Shown here piece by piece: positions 22,131 to 33,949 of a stretch of DNA of 64,000 nucleotides. Each line of letters starts with the position of its first letter. Positions within the stretch are counted from its first letter, which is position 1. Both the position numbers and the translations under genes were made by a program. Under the pieces are notes generated by a model that was not told the DNA's origin, made no database searches, and saw only the letters and a list, made by a program, of their open reading frames with translations. Source of the stretch: Bathymodiolus brooksi (taxonomy: Eukaryota; Mollusca; Bivalvia; Mytilida; Modiolidae); NCBI GenBank assembly GCA_963680875.1, contig OY804578.1:100159689-100223688 (forward strand), given 5' to 3'.

Positions 22131-23009
22131 ATGATGGCCTCTATGACGATTATGAATGCCATTTTAAAAATTATTTTATTGGTATACTTTTAGCAATATA
22201 TTCTCACCATTAAATATTTTCTGATAAATCTAAACTTTGTAACTGTATCATTTTTGCTTTGTGCATTAAAGAGGCATTAGCTACGATTTTGACCAAAAAA
22301 ATTTTATGTTTTGGAAATTGGTAAATAGCTTTAAAATGATGAAATAATGGTAAATATTCCACATTAAGCAGCTTATCGTAACACTTTTCGCCTTTTGAGA
22401 ACGAAAATTACCATCGATTTATTATTTCCTTGCAAGCAAATAATTTGACCTCGCTTTCTCCGTATGCAACTGACCTTACTAGTGACAGGTAAAAACGAAT
22501 AATTTGTATTTTGTCGCTTATTAACTGCAAACTTGCATGGTTCTTTGTCTGTAATTAACGCCGACTAAAAGCAGATTCACAGAAAATAAGAAATAAATGC
22601 ATTGTTGTACTGATTTAATGACGATTCGGCCAACTCCGTAAACAATGCCGATAATTAATAAGATGGCGTCCATTTCTTGAATAGATCTCAAAACACGAGC
22701 AAGTTGCACCTTTTCCCCCGATGCGCGTACATTTCATAACATTTATAAGTTACAGAAACACATTTTATTAAGGCATCAATCATATCTGATAGTTTTTATG
22801 GGTAACAAAAATTTACCATTTTGGCAGATAATGCCAACGTTAAGTAAATAAATTATCATATTTTCAAATTTTAGGTCTCCTTTTTTATAGTAAGCTTAAA
22901 CATATTTCTACCTCATATTAAAATGCTTAAAAATAAGAGCTTAATACTTTAAAATTTGTATCCAGTACCGATTGGGTGCGGATATCACGGTTATATAAAA
23001 TGTATATAG
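22131..23009. other. Gene-free stretch upstream of a LINE remnant
   Basis: No gene recognised. Sequence such as GAGGCATTAGCTACGA (22271) looks repeat-like but has no second copy here to prove it. Confidence 0.3.
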
Positions 23010-24310
23010 ATCGTTGATTCGATCAAAATTGGATTACGGTTGTATCGTTTACGAATCAGTCCGTCCATCTTATATCAAGTTGCTTGATACAGTTCATCAT
23101 CAATAATTACGGCTCTCACTTGGAGCGTTCAGAACGTCGCCAGGTGAGAGTTTGTATGTTTTAAAGCAAACGAGCATTCACTGGAAAACAGACATATCAA
23201 ACTTGGTATGCAATATGCAACCAAATTGAAGGCTTATTCTTTAAATCCTGCATTCTACTGTGTTTTTAAACCTTTATATGAAAATGTTTACTATAAACAA
23301 CCCAATGCGATTCCACCTTTTGGACTCAAAGTAAAATCACACTTGATATAAATTTAGATGACATAACCCCTATTGTAATTCATGAGGAAAAAAAACCTTG
23401 GCTAAGCCCAAAACCTTCCTTAAATTTTGAACTTACAAAATATAAAAAATCTTAAACATATCCTTTACTAATTCAGCAACATTTTGCTGAAATTAGATCA
23501 GTAACGTCTGAATACTCTGCAATTTATATTGGTGATTCTAATGATGGTAATAGGGTAGCATCGGCAACTGTTTTCGGACAGCAGGTCTTTTCTCTTCTAT
23601 TACCATCTGCGAGTTTGATCTTCAGTGGAGAAGCTACTGCAATAGTTCTTGCCTTAAGTTCGTTTGCCTCTTCTGATGAAAGTAAACTTATGATCTGTTC
23701 GGATTCTCTTTCTTTCCTGTTGGCGATTGAGAGTTGTAAAACCCCAAATCCTTTCATTTTAAAAATAGTTGAATATTATAAAAGTATTGTTGCTATTGGT
23801 AAACATGTCATTTTCAAATGGGTCCCTAGTCATATTGGTATCCATGGGAATGCAATCATCGACCAGGAAGCCAAGGATACATTGAACGATTCTATATCCA
23901 ATTGCTCTATTCCATATACTGATTTTAACCCTTTTATAATGAAATATATTTTAATTCGCTGGCAAGACAGTTGGGACCAGCAAATTCATAACAAATTGCA
24001 CGAAATACATTCCTTAGTTGGCAAGACAACTTGTTCTTGCGGTCAAAATCGAAAGGAACAAGTACTTAACCAGATGTCGTATAGATCATGGTGGATTTAC
24101 TCATACTTATTTATTAAATAATGAGGAACGACCGGAATGCATTCCGTGTAATTCCAATCATTCATTGAAACATGTTTTAATCGATTGTATAGATGTTATT
24201 GATGTTCGGCAGACATTCTACAATGTCAACAATATATCTGATTTATTTACAAATGTCGCAGGCGACAATTTTGAAATATTTGAAAGAAATTAATCTATAT
24301 ACTAAAATAT
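23010..24310 (+). pseudogene. Degraded non-LTR retrotransposon: RT tail, RNase H, C-terminus
   Basis: From 23012 one frame reads LIRSKLDYGCIVYESVRPSY then IKLLDTVHHQ, the post-catalytic part of a non-LTR reverse transcriptase, ending in a stop where the family continues. After frameshifts an RNase H domain follows at about 23560-23930: SGEATAIVLAL (catalytic E), MICSDSLSFLLA (catalytic D) and WVPSHIGIHGN with downstream IDQEAK (H/D region). A last frame at 24018-24293 has CRIDHGGFTHTYLL, ECIPCNSNHSLKHVLIDC (Cys-Cys-His-Cys knuckle) and a terminal FEIFERN. At least three frame breaks make it inactive. RNase H carriage points to an I/Jockey-like or related clade; the clade is inferred. Confidence 0.85.
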
Positions 24311-24321
24311 GAATGGGTCAG

Positions 24322-24372
24322 GGCTATGGTGTTTAACACCACTTTCAATAATATTTCAGTTATATCGTGGCG
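24322..24372 (-). mobile_element. SINE A/B-type tail fragment
   Basis: The reverse complement gives CGCCACGATATAACTGAAAT, ATTATTGAAAGTGGTGTTAA, ACACCATAGCCC, the shared 3' tail of SINE families A and B. It lies 12 bp past the LINE remnant. Confidence 0.65.
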
Positions 24373-25124
24373 GAAAATATAAATGGATAATATAAATTCT
24401 AAATAATATGTTTTTATCCCTTTAATTCTTCTTTTATTTGTAGTTATAACACAATTGTTTTATAAACAAATATATTTTATTTCTAAGAGTCTGGTAGAAG
24501 TGGAAATTAATTTGTAAAAATTGTTCACGCCAAGATATAACTGAAATGTAAAATAATTTCTATTCATATGAAATGACACATCTTTCCAAATCCTCACTGG
24601 TACATTTCAAGTGAAATTTAACTTCTTTCTTTAATGTTTGTAGATCAGTTTGTTGATTTTGTATTGTGTTTGTGATGTTCGTTAATTTTTATAAAATTAT
24701 TTTTCAAATAAGAGGGATTTGCATTATTGAAGATCTTGTGAGCATGATCAAGATGAAGCTGTTTCATTCTGTTTTCAACATTTAAAAATCCTAAACTAGA
24801 TAGTTCCGTTTGCTTTATACTTAATCTTGGGCCCATACTTTTAATAATAAAAACGAACTATCTCGTTCTGTACCATTTGCTATTTGTTTTTCAAAGCTTG
24901 AGATATACCAGCATATCAGGAAAAACAAATGACAGACAATTTGCTTTTCTGTACATTAATATCGAGCCAGAATTAAAATTTTTAATAATGTTGTTGGCTG
25001 TTTGAGTCACCAGACTAATTTTGGTTTATATCAATGCTTAAATAATGTATACTTCTTTGCGATTTTTATTAGATGACCATTACAATTCATTTGAAAATTA
25101 ATTATGGTTTTTAATTTTCTTGGT
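24373..25124. other. Gene-free AT-rich stretch
   Basis: Nothing recognised. Short open frames lack similarity to anything known to me. Confidence 0.3.
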
Positions 25125-25490
25125 TGAGTGCTAGCTCATTGCATGAAACAACAGTCCGCGTGTAAACATGTCACTCCACTCAGACACATAGTTTTGATTC
25201 CGAGCCAACCAGTATTTACTCTTACTCATTAATTCCACGTGCTGAGCGGAGACACAGCTAATATCAATTTCATAGTCTTTGGTTTGACCCGACAGCGAGT
25301 AGAAATGTCGCAACACTCGGACACATTATTCTGATTCCGAGCCAACCAGGCTTACTCCTTAAAGCTGTGTACGTGCTTAGCGGAGAAACAACAAATACCA
25401 ATTTTATAGTCCTTGGATTGACCTGAGTGGGGCTCGAACCTACGATCTACCACATTCGAGGAGAGCACACCATCTATACGGTCACTACTA
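25125..25490 (-). mobile_element. SINE family C with duplicated body
   Basis: Minus-strand family C sequence in which the GTCTTTGGTTTGACCCGA to GGACACATAGTTTTGATTCC body block occurs twice (25190-25300 and 25305-25430). It ends with the tRNA-like head: GGGGCTCGAACC (B box) and CGATCTACCACATTCGAGG. Looks like a partial duplication or two nested copies. Confidence 0.7.
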
Positions 25491-25629
25491 TTTTGACATA
25501 ATATATGTGTTCCTGTGTTGAATGAAGGTTTATACTAAAATTCAAATTAACATACAAATTTCCTCCAGTACTTACTAATCAAAGTATATAATAAAGTTAT
25601 AGAACAAACAATAAAATAGAATTTGGTAC

Positions 25630-26000
25630 GCAACCGCATCGGTGGTGTAATGGTAAGCGTGCTCGCCTCGAGTGCGATAGATCGTGGGGTCGAGCCCCGG
25701 TCGGGTCAAACCAAAGACTATAAAATTGGTATTTGTTGCTTCTCCGCTAAGCACGCAGCATTAAGGAGAAAGAGCAAAGACTGGTTGGCTCGGAATCAGG
25801 ATAATGTGTCCGAGTAGGGCGACATGTCTATCTGTGGACTGTTGCTTCAGTGAGCTAGCACTGTAAAAAATCCAACTAAGCGTGTTGGTCTAGTACAAAG
25901 CGGACCTCATCATCATTTCATTGAAAATTAACTTGTTCTCGCCATGTTATAGCTGAAAAATTGCTGAGTTGGCGTTAACAACAATCACTCATTCACTCAT
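25630..26000 (+). mobile_element. SINE family C, reference full-length copy
   Basis: tRNA-like head: CCGCATCGGTGGTGTAATGG (A-box side), TAAGCGTGCTCGCC and GGGGTCGAGCCCC (B box). Then GTCAAACCAAAGACTATAAA, TGGTATTTGTTGCTTCTCCG, TTGGCTCGGAATCAGG, GTGTCCGAGTAGGGCGACAT, CAGTGAGCTAGCAC, AACTAAGCGTGTTGGTC, TTGTTCTCGCCATG. Tail: TTGGCGTTAACAACAATCAC followed by TCATTCAC repeats. Seven other copies or fragments occur in the window. Confidence 0.88.
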
Positions 26001-26010
26001 TATGTGGTAC

Positions 26011-27135
26011 ACAATTTCTACACAACTATTCCTCACTCTAAGCTGAAGGACAGATTAAGGGAGTTTGTCCAAAGGTGTTTCATAAAAATAATGGCCAACG
26101 TAGATACAAATATCTTGTGCTAGGAAAGGACAGATCTTATTTTGTAAAAATTCACTGATTCTGCCAAAAAGTTCTCTGAAATTGATATCATCATCATGCT
26201 CGAGTTTTTGATTGATAACATATTTACTATGTTTGGTGGTTGTGTTTTACAACAGACGGTCGGCATATCTATGGGTACAAACTGTGCTCCTCTTCTCGCC
26301 GACTTGTTCCTTTATTCGTATCAGGCAGACTTCATACAGGGACTTTCCAAGAAAAACGAATAGAAGCTAGCCCGATCCCTTAATTTCACGTTCCACTATA
26401 AAGATGATGTCCTTTCACTAAATAATTCTAGGTTTGGTGATTTCGTTGATCGCATCTATCCCTTTGAGTTGAAATAATGGATACCATAGATACAGATAGG
26501 TCTGCTTCATACCTTGACATAAACCTCGAAATTGACAGTGAGTGGCGGTTAAGAACGAAACTTTATGACAAAAGAGATGATTTCAGTTTTCCCATTGTGA
26601 ACTTTCCATTTACATTCCATCAGCATCTGCATATGGAGTATATATCTCTCAGTTGATACGATATTCCAGAGCTTGTGGCTCCTATCAAGATTTCCTTGGT
26701 AGAGGGTTGCTGTTATCAAGGAAGCTACTGAACCAAGGGTTCCCTGGTTAAGTTGAAGTCATCACTTCGAAAGTTTTAGGGTCGCCACCACGACTTGGTT
26801 GACCGTTATGGAATATCTGTGTCACAAAGGACCACGGATATGTTCCACTTGTCGTAAGCACTTCCCATTCCTTTCCTCATTCATGACTTAGCATCGGGTT
26901 TGTAACTAGATTAACACGACGGGTGCCACTAGTGGAGCAGGGACTGCTTACCCTTCCGGAGCATCTGAGTTCACCCCGGGCTTTTAGTGGGGTTTGTGCT
27001 ACTCGATCTTAAATTTTATGTGTATGTTTTGTAGATTGTTGTTTGTCCTTTTGTACTTTTTCTTTTGACCATTGTGTTGTCTGTTCTTCTTCGATATACG
27101 GATTCTGATTACCCCTTTGGTATCTTCATACTCTT
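26011..27135 (+). pseudogene. Penelope-like element, degraded reverse transcriptase and 3' UTR
   Basis: Translating with frame switches gives FYTTIPHSKLKDRLREFVQR (RT finger region), MLEFLIDNIFTMFGG, QQTVGISMGTNCAPLLADLF (conserved palm block before the catalytic motif), LNFTFHYKDDVLSLNNSRFG (catalytic block, with YKDD where the family has YIDD), then YLDINLEIDSE and GRHHDLVDRYGISVS. Stops (TAG at about 26361, TGA/TAA further on) and frameshifts show it is dead. The upstream RT part and GIY-YIG endonuclease are not seen. PLEs are eukaryotic retroelements whose RT is close to telomerase. The 3' UTR from 26905 is the template for UTR fragments elsewhere in the window. Confidence 0.85.
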
Positions 27136-27141
27136 CTTATA

Positions 27142-27394
27142 ACATAAAAAGCGAAATAACTCAAAATACATTTAAAATACAAACTGGAAATGTGTACATA
27201 TTTATGATACATATGTACACCCTTTTTAATTGTTACTGGGTTTATAATTTAGGATCAATGATAGTGTAATTATTACATTAGTTGGGTTCAATAATATTTT
27301 CATAGTGTAATTATTGTAATTTGGGTTCAATAACATTTAAATGTCTTTTCTTAGATTTCTGATAAAAAGAAAAGCAGAGGAGCATACGATGAAC
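27142..27394. repeat. Repeat segment, intact copy
   Basis: AAGCGAAATAACTC, GTGTACATATTTATG, TACTGGGTTTATAATTTAGG, ATCAATGATAGTG, CTTAGATTTCTG and AACATTCCTGCCAA recur in order at 27700-27763 plus 28794-28965. There the repeat is split by a TIR element. Confidence 0.65.
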
Positions 27395-27550
27395 ATTCCT
27401 GCCAATGGGGTCCACTCGAACACATTATCCTAATTCTGAGCCAACTACTCCTTAATGCTGACGTGCTCTGCGGAAAAACAGCAAATACTAATTTAATAGT
27501 CTTCGATTTGACACGACCGGATCTCGCATCCACGATCTACCGCGCTCATG
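27395..27550 (-). mobile_element. SINE family C fragment (head side)
   Basis: GGGGTCCACTCGAACACATT, TCCTAATTCTGAGCCAAC, AATAGTCTTCGATTTGACAC, GACCGGATCTCGCATCC and ACGATCTACCGCGC form the reverse complement of the family C head and body. Confidence 0.7.
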
Positions 27551-27763
27551 TCCAAGTATCAAGATGGGGAAATTATCCTTTAATTTAAATAATACAATTG
27601 TATTAGGGATAACCTGGAAGACTTGGTTGTGAATTTATAATAATAATAGATCAAACACTCAATTATTATTTGGTACAGAAATAATAATTCCATAAGTTAT
27701 AACATTCAAAGCGAGATAACTCCTTTAAAAAAAAAAATGGGTACATATTTATGGTTCATTCAA

Positions 27764-28793
27764 CCTATGCCAACATTTAAAAAAAAATATATAAAAAGGT
27801 AAGAAAGATTGTTGGCATAGGTTGAATAGGTTAATTGTTATATAAACATGACTAGTCATGTTTAATTAGTGTAAAATCGGGGGAGATGTCAATGTACTCC
27901 AAGTCCACAATTAATTTTTAATGAATAGTAAGTAGAAAGTAAGTATTTAAAATCATATTTTATGGAAATAACAAACAAAAAATCAGTATATCAGCACATA
28001 TATTTAATATCAAACTTTATAAAAATAATTAGGATATTATTATAAGCACATATATTTTAACATCAATCATTATGAAAATAAAATAGGATATTATAAACAT
28101 ATATATTTTTATATCATACATCATGAAAATAAATTAGGATATTACAAGCACAGATATTTTTTTTCATCATTACTTCATGAAAGTAAATTAAAGATATTAT
28201 AGGCACAGATATTTTTTTTATCATACTTTATCAAAATAACAAAAAAAACAATCAGTATACACAATCACATTACAAATTACTAAAAATACAATTGTCTTAG
28301 ATTTTGGATAACAATGTTCGATTTAGAAATCATAGAAATTATGATAATTCTAAATTTATAAATAAATATTATTAAAAACTTTTGAATTTAGATTTTAAAA
28401 AAATTGCTTAATTGCATGAGTATCATATAATATTTTAAATTCATACGTTTTAGAAAGATTGTTTATTTAAATTATTCTAAAATTTTATATTTTCATCTTT
28501 TTTATTTACAGATTTTTGTGTAATTTTACCAGATTTTTATTTTATATATAAATTTTTACAAAAGTTAAATTTTTTTTTCAAGTTATTAAATTTGAACACA
28601 CTTATTCTTATATTTTTAGATTGTTTTTTGTTTTGCTTTGTTTTTTTTAAATAATAAATTTCACTTTTGAGACCTGCATTTCCAAATTTACTTACCTGTA
28701 AATGTCATTAATTGCTATATAAACAACTGTAATATAATGTTTGTTGGCATACCGTGAATATGATATTTCAAAATGTTGGCATAGGTTGAAGAC
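27764..28793. mobile_element. AT-rich TIR element, about 1.03 kb
   Basis: The left end reads TTCAACCTATGCCAACATTT; the right end is its reverse complement (AAATGTTGGCATAGGTTGAA). A third, inverted copy of the terminus lies just inside the left end at 27811-27830, making a small hairpin. The interior is extremely AT-rich and holds about four diverged copies of a roughly 65-bp unit (27985-28230) with GGATATTA, GCACA and CATGAAAATAAA. The split repeat on either side shows this is an insertion. No ORF. Confidence 0.75.
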
Positions 28794-28965
28794 ACCATAT
28801 TTATTGTACATCTTTTTTCAGTTGTTAATGGGTTTATCATTTAGGGTCAATGAAAGTTTAATTATTACAGTTTGGGTTAAACAGCATTTTAATGCATTTC
28901 CTTAGATTTCTGGTCAAAGAGAAAACCATAAACTTTGTACAGTAACAATGAATATTTCTGCCAAG

Positions 28966-29314
28966 TCTTCTGTATAATTGTTCAAGCACTTTTGTTCAAT
29001 ATAGTTTCAGAGAAGTAAATGGTAATTAAAATAATCTCACATGGTCCCTATGTTGTCACATGGCAGCCATCTTGGGTTTTTCATCCACACAAAAAATGAT
29101 TAACTGATCGATTGTCGCCTAATAGTATTAGTGTTATATTCATGACCAGAACAAGACTATACATCATGTAGGTATTGAGGATTTTGTAGAGTACCTCACA
29201 AACATCACTCCAACAAAGTGTGGTTCAAACTGGCTTAGCAGTTTTTAAAGAAAGAATTTTTTAAGTTCAGCAAGCCAGAATTAATATAGTGTCAACGTTT
29301 TTTCCAGATCAAGA
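28966..29314. other. Gene-free stretch
   Basis: Nothing recognised. Confidence 0.3.
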
Positions 29315-29333
29315 GTGAGTGATTGTTGATAAA

Positions 29334-29520
29334 CGCCAACTCAGGTCGTGATCGTATGGCCGTTGTATCATTATCTATGTATGTAATTAGTGCCTTTCAT
29401 CATCCGCAGTGACCTGTGGAAAGTCTTTAGTTGTCTCCCTGTGTTCCAGTTCCTCCACCAATAAAACTGACCGAAACGATACAGCTGATATATTGTTGAA
29501 GGTGGCATTGAACACACATA
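29334..29520 (+). mobile_element. SINE family A, internally deleted
   Basis: GGTCGTGATCGTATGGCCG, AGTGACCTGTGG, AGTTCCTCCACCAATAAAAC and ATATATTGTTGAAGGTGGC follow family A order. The middle is shortened and diverged. Confidence 0.65.
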
Positions 29521-29574
29521 GCCAATAAACTTAATAAACTAAACAGAGAATAAATCTTTCTTTTATCCATACAC

Positions 29575-29822
29575 AGGGTCGTGATCGTATGGGTTTACAG
29601 CTATATCTATGAAATCAGTGGCCATCACTACTGAAGTTGTGAGTTCGAATCCTGGTCATGCCGATGTGTACTTGATACATTATATGATCAAGCTTACCAG
29701 TGACTTGTGCTAGGTCGATGCCTTTCTCCTGGTACTCCGGTTTTCTCCACCAATAAAACTGATCGCCACGATATAACTGAAATACATGTATTGAAAATGG
29801 CGTTAAACACCATAGCCCTAAT
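29575..29822 (+). mobile_element. SINE family A, full-length copy
   Basis: Head GGGTCGTGATCGTATGGG, AATCAGTGGCCATCAC, TTGTGAGTTCGAATCC (B box). Body GATGTGTACTTGATAC, CAGTGACTTGTGC, CTCCTGGTACTCCGG. Tail CACGATATAACTGAAATAC, AATGGCGTTAAACACCATAG. Confidence 0.82.
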
Positions 29823-30269
29823 AATCCAGTCTATATACGCCAGAAAAAGCGTGACCTAGAACAAATAGCAACAGAAGATTTCTTGGGCTCATCTTGAAGC
29901 TGGGAGTGTCCTCATTAACATATTAAAAGTCGAAATTTCACATGTTCACTCTACTTGCAGAATATTACCACTTTCTCTAAAAATATCTTGTTATTATTGA
30001 ATATTCTTTCAAACAAAATAAAAAATTCCATCCATATTCTCCCCAGGTGGCTATTTTTTTGGTAAAATTTCATTAAAAAAAAAAAGAAAATGCTGAAAAC
30101 TGAAATTTTTTAAATATTATATTTTCCGTGGCAGAATAAATTAAATCATGACTGTTTCGGTACAGATTAATAAAGAATGTTTTGAAATATAATTAAATGT
30201 CAACTGTTATCAATCAGTTGGTGTTTGTTTAATGAAAAAAAATTGAAACATCTTATTTTTCTTCCCTAG
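29823..30269. other. Gene-free AT-rich stretch
   Basis: Nothing recognised. Confidence 0.3.
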
Positions 30270-30412
30270 ATTAACGACATTATGTGATAAAGTTTGTCAG
30301 CGACTTGTGACAGGTCGATGGTTTTCTCCGGGTACTCCGGTTTCCTCCATCAATAAAACTGACAGCGACTATATAACTGAAATATTGTTGAAAGTGGGGC
30401 TAAGCATCATAA
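30270..30412 (+). mobile_element. SINE family A, 5'-truncated
   Basis: TGTGATAAAGTTTGTCAGCG, ACTTGTGACAGGTCGATGG, TCTCCGGGTACTCCGG, CAATAAAACTGACAGCGAC, AACTGAAATATTGTTG. The head is missing, as expected of truncated retroposition. Confidence 0.75.
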
Positions 30413-30557
30413 ACATACATATATACATACATAGATGAACGAAAATCGAAAATTTCAAAATTCACCAAAAATCCCCACCAAAAAAATTAAATGAAAGTTC
30501 TGATATCGTATAAGTTAGCAATACATGTATCTTTCAAATATCAACATTAGGCATCAA

Positions 30558-30767
30558 CTATTCGTCTGAATCAGAGTCCTGATCTTCGCATGCAGACATG
30601 TTGCTACATGTATTCCCTCGGCATTCAGTGCAAGCGACAGAACATTCCAGACCATGCTTTCTACAGTAACAGCGTTTTGAATCGCAGTTTGTCTTACATC
30701 TGCAATATATCGTTTTTAGAAGTTCATCTGGAGTGGGTGGCAAACTCGATCTGATTGACACGCACAT
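30558..30767 (-). pseudogene. Cysteine-rich CXC-like C-terminal fragment
   Basis: A minus-strand frame of about 70 residues reads LPPTPDELLKTIYCRCKTNC, DSKRCYCRKHGLECSVAC and TECRGNTCSN, then an acidic tail and stop. The paired CxC...C...CxC spacing resembles CXC (tesmin-like) zinc-binding regions that occur at the C-termini of uncharacterised proteins repeated in invertebrate genomes. The frame continues upstream of the Met for a few residues (GWSIGHN) to a stop, and no other exon of the protein was found. Probably a broken or final-exon copy of a repetitive gene. Function unknown. Confidence 0.5.
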
Positions 30768-30879
30768 GTTGTGTCCAATAGACCATCCTCAATCTTTTGC
30801 TTCCATATTGTCAGCCTCATCGATCCATTGTTTCACTTGATGAAACACTCGCAAAATATGAAAGTGTGCAGCGTTTGAC

Positions 30880-32970
30880 GTCGGAAGCAAAAACGATGCC
30901 ATCAACTATCGAGGAATAACAGTTCTGCCTGTAATTAGTAAGATCTTCGAAGCAGTGATCAGATATAGAATACAACCATTGATCCATAATATGCAAAATC
31001 CAACGCAAAGAGGGTTTACGAAAGGATCGTCCCCCATGAATGCTGCTCTACCTGTCGAAGAAGCATACAGAATATTAACCGACGAAAAGCAAAATGGACA
31101 TCTTGTACTTCTCGATGCAAAAGCTGCATTCGACAAAGTTATACATTCACATCTGTTCCGGCGTATGTACCACGCGGGAATTCAGGACAAAACGTGAACT
31201 ATTATTAAAAGCTTGCACCAAATGCGGAAAGCTGCATAAAATGGGCAGGAAACACGTCCGATTGTTTTAAGGTTGGTATGGGAGACCGGCAATGAGGTAT
31301 CCTTAGCACTGATCTCTATAAACTATATATCAACCCACTATTAGACCGTTTGCAAGATGTAGGTATAGGACTGAAAATAGGAAACATCAACGTTAACAAC
31401 ACAGGATGTGCAGACGACATCGCACTACTCAGCTCAGTGATGCACAGATCATGGTCAACATGGCTCTTGACTTTGCGAACCTCGAGGGATATGAATTACA
31501 ATCAAAGAAAAGTGTAGCAATCCACATTAGAGGAAACAACAAACAGTGCGAAACAACCAACGAGAAACTTAATATGGGGAATATGACCATGCCCGAGGTG
31601 GAGCAAGCTACTCATTTAGGTATCATCAGAACAACAACGATGAAACACAATATCCAAACCAATGTTGATGAAAATATAACTAAAGCAAGACGTAGTGCAT
31701 ACAGTCTATTCGGATGTGGATTTCATGGACACAACGGCCTGGATTCCGAGTCCCTACTACACATCTACAAAACCTACATAACACTAGTATTGCTTTACGG
31801 TATGGAGCTATTATTACCGTCCTCAAAACCTCTTGAACAACTAGAACTCTTCCAAAAAAAGGATACTAAAACAAATCCTGTCATTACCGATGAGCTGTCC
31901 GGACCCAGCTGTTTATATACTAACTGGAATTCTACCAATAGAAGCACAAATTCATATAAAAGCCCTCACATTTTTCAATAACGTCTGTCATCAGGGCGAA
32001 AAACACACTGAGAAAAAGCTTGCAAGAAGACAACTAACCGTGAAGGAGGAATCTAGTAACAGCTGGTTTATATGTGTCAACAAAATACTACGAAAATACG
32101 ACCTGAAAGAGGCGTACAACTATTTGGACAATCCTATCAAAAAATCACGATGGATCTTTTGGTGAAATCAAGAGTGAATGACCACTGGTGTACCCAGCTA
32201 ACAACTCTAGCACAACTCTACAAAGGGCTGCAATATCGTAGTAACCACAACCTGAGCAAGTACAAAATACATCCTATTTTGAAGCACAGATGCTACTCAT
32301 CATTAGACATCAGTGGAATTCCAGTAAAATTAAGACTCGTCACCGGGACATACGTGCTGCAAACAAAACGCATTAAGTACTACAGAAATGAAACTGACCC
32401 AATATGCTTGCTATGCGGAGCAGCTGAAGAGAATGTACTACACTTCATTCTCCAATGTGAAAAACTACAGTCGGAGAGAGTAGCTTTACTGTCCGAGATC
32501 AACGCTATATGGCAAAATGAGTTCCAAAATAATGAAAATTTTACGGACTTGTGCGAAGTTGACCAACTACAACTGCTAATGGACAATACAATCAAGGTGA
32601 AACCTACCAAGAAAAACTCGGCCAGCGTAGCCAGACTCGAAGGTCTATCACGGAGATTAATGTTCAAATTGCATATTAAGAGAACGAAGCTTCTGGAGAG
32701 TGAGAGACAAAATACAGACAACAATGAAGAAACGGAACTAACTTTGCGAAAAGGGGGAGGGGAGAGCCGTCCGGAGATTGCCCAAGAATCCATTACAATA
32801 AACTGTGATAATTGTTTTAGATTTTAGACTTTGAAAGATGGCGTTTTAGATCTTAAACTGCAGATACGATTCGTTTTAGATTTTAGGATGTGACAATTAC
32901 TTTTTAAACCTCGAACCAAACCGTAACAAATAGATTTTAGATTTTAACCATACGAACAAAGACTTTTAGA
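30880..32970 (+). pseudogene. Second degraded LINE: reverse transcriptase and C-terminus
   Basis: Pieces in order: NYRGITVLPVISKIFEAV, RGFTKGSSPMNAALPVEEAY, LLDAKAAFDKV (catalytic Asp block), then after a stop and frameshifts GCADDIALLS at about 31404-31433 (catalytic xADD, usually YADD), THLGIIRTT, the thumb region ITLVLLYGMELLLPSS at about 31780-31830, and near the end DPICLLCGAAEENVLHFILQ plus CEKL, a CCHC knuckle typical of non-LTR C-termini. At least four frame breaks. The 3' UTR (32816-32970) repeats TTTTAGATTTTA about five times. No endonuclease domain is visible, so the copy is 5'-truncated. Sequence and C-terminus differ from the LINE at 23010. Confidence 0.88.
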
Positions 32971-33949
32971 TTTTAAACAGTGATGCGTCTTCTTAAATTT
33001 TTTCGATACATGTAACATGCATATTTTATACGTAATGTCGGGACAATCGTTGTGGATTGTTTTAACTTGATTTGATAAACTTTTATATCCCGTGTGAATA
33101 AGCGCACCGCCACCCAACACACGTTTAACATACGACACAGTATGGTTCTCCTTTGAAGGGGGTAAATATACAGAGGTAAGGTAAGGTAAACTGGCGTTCC
33201 ATAGATTGTTTTTTCGTCCGCACCTACCTATTATGGAAATCCGCGAATTTAAGCGCCAATTCGATGAAACACTTGAATAAATATCTCTGTCTAATATATA
33301 ATAACACATTTTTACACAAAATTTAGCAGAAAGTAATTTAAAAAGGCTATACAAAGCTCTTTTGGGGTTGAGAATGGTGCATTATGGGAATTACGTCTGC
33401 TCAATTTGAATGTCATAGATATTGACCTGTTTGTTCACTTTTCATGGGCGTTTTGGTAAAATTGAACATACTTGTTGTAGTAACTTCATAGAAATATATT
33501 ATATTATTATTACGCTTTCCTAGATATGGATGATAATTCCTATTTTCATTGCTTTCCGTCTGAGTTGTATTTTCCGGAAAATCTCTGATTCGGCTATGGA
33601 GGATCCGTAGTGACAAAACGATAGAAGTAAAAAGTACTCATTTTTTATCTTAATTTCTGTCTTTAATACATAAAATTTTCATGGCGATTTTGTATTGGTT
33701 ACTCTATGGGTTAAAGTGAAAATGCTGGCGTATTTATAATTTATGTTGCAATTTGTTTTGGGTCTACGGGTCTATTGACTGGACTATAACCACTTTTTAT
33801 ACATTTTTAAAAACAATTAATGCATATACTATTATATTGAAGTCAAACTGACCTCCAAATATAATGTGAAAAAACCAGTATTTTGCATGAAATATAATTT
33901 TTTTTGCATTTAAGGTAGAGATACATTGATTTTGAATTTCATATTCTAT
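32971..33949. other. Gene-free stretch with mixed composition
   Basis: No gene recognised. GTGCATTATGGGAATTACG at about 33376 resembles a ZNF143/THAP11-type promoter element (inference from one motif). TTCCGGAAAA lies at about 33573. No credible coding exon is nearby. Confidence 0.3.

Noticed and set aside
25630..25705. Possible functional tRNA gene
   Set aside because: A and B box-like motifs are present but the cloverleaf is degenerate, and the sequence continues into a SINE body found at several other sites.
32380..32793. 137-codon minus-strand frame
   Set aside because: Antisense shadow of the LINE C-terminal coding region, which has clear plus-strand motifs.
32944..33354. 136-codon minus-strand frame
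   Set aside because: No recognisable domain, starts beside LINE UTR repeats, and composition gives no coding signal.
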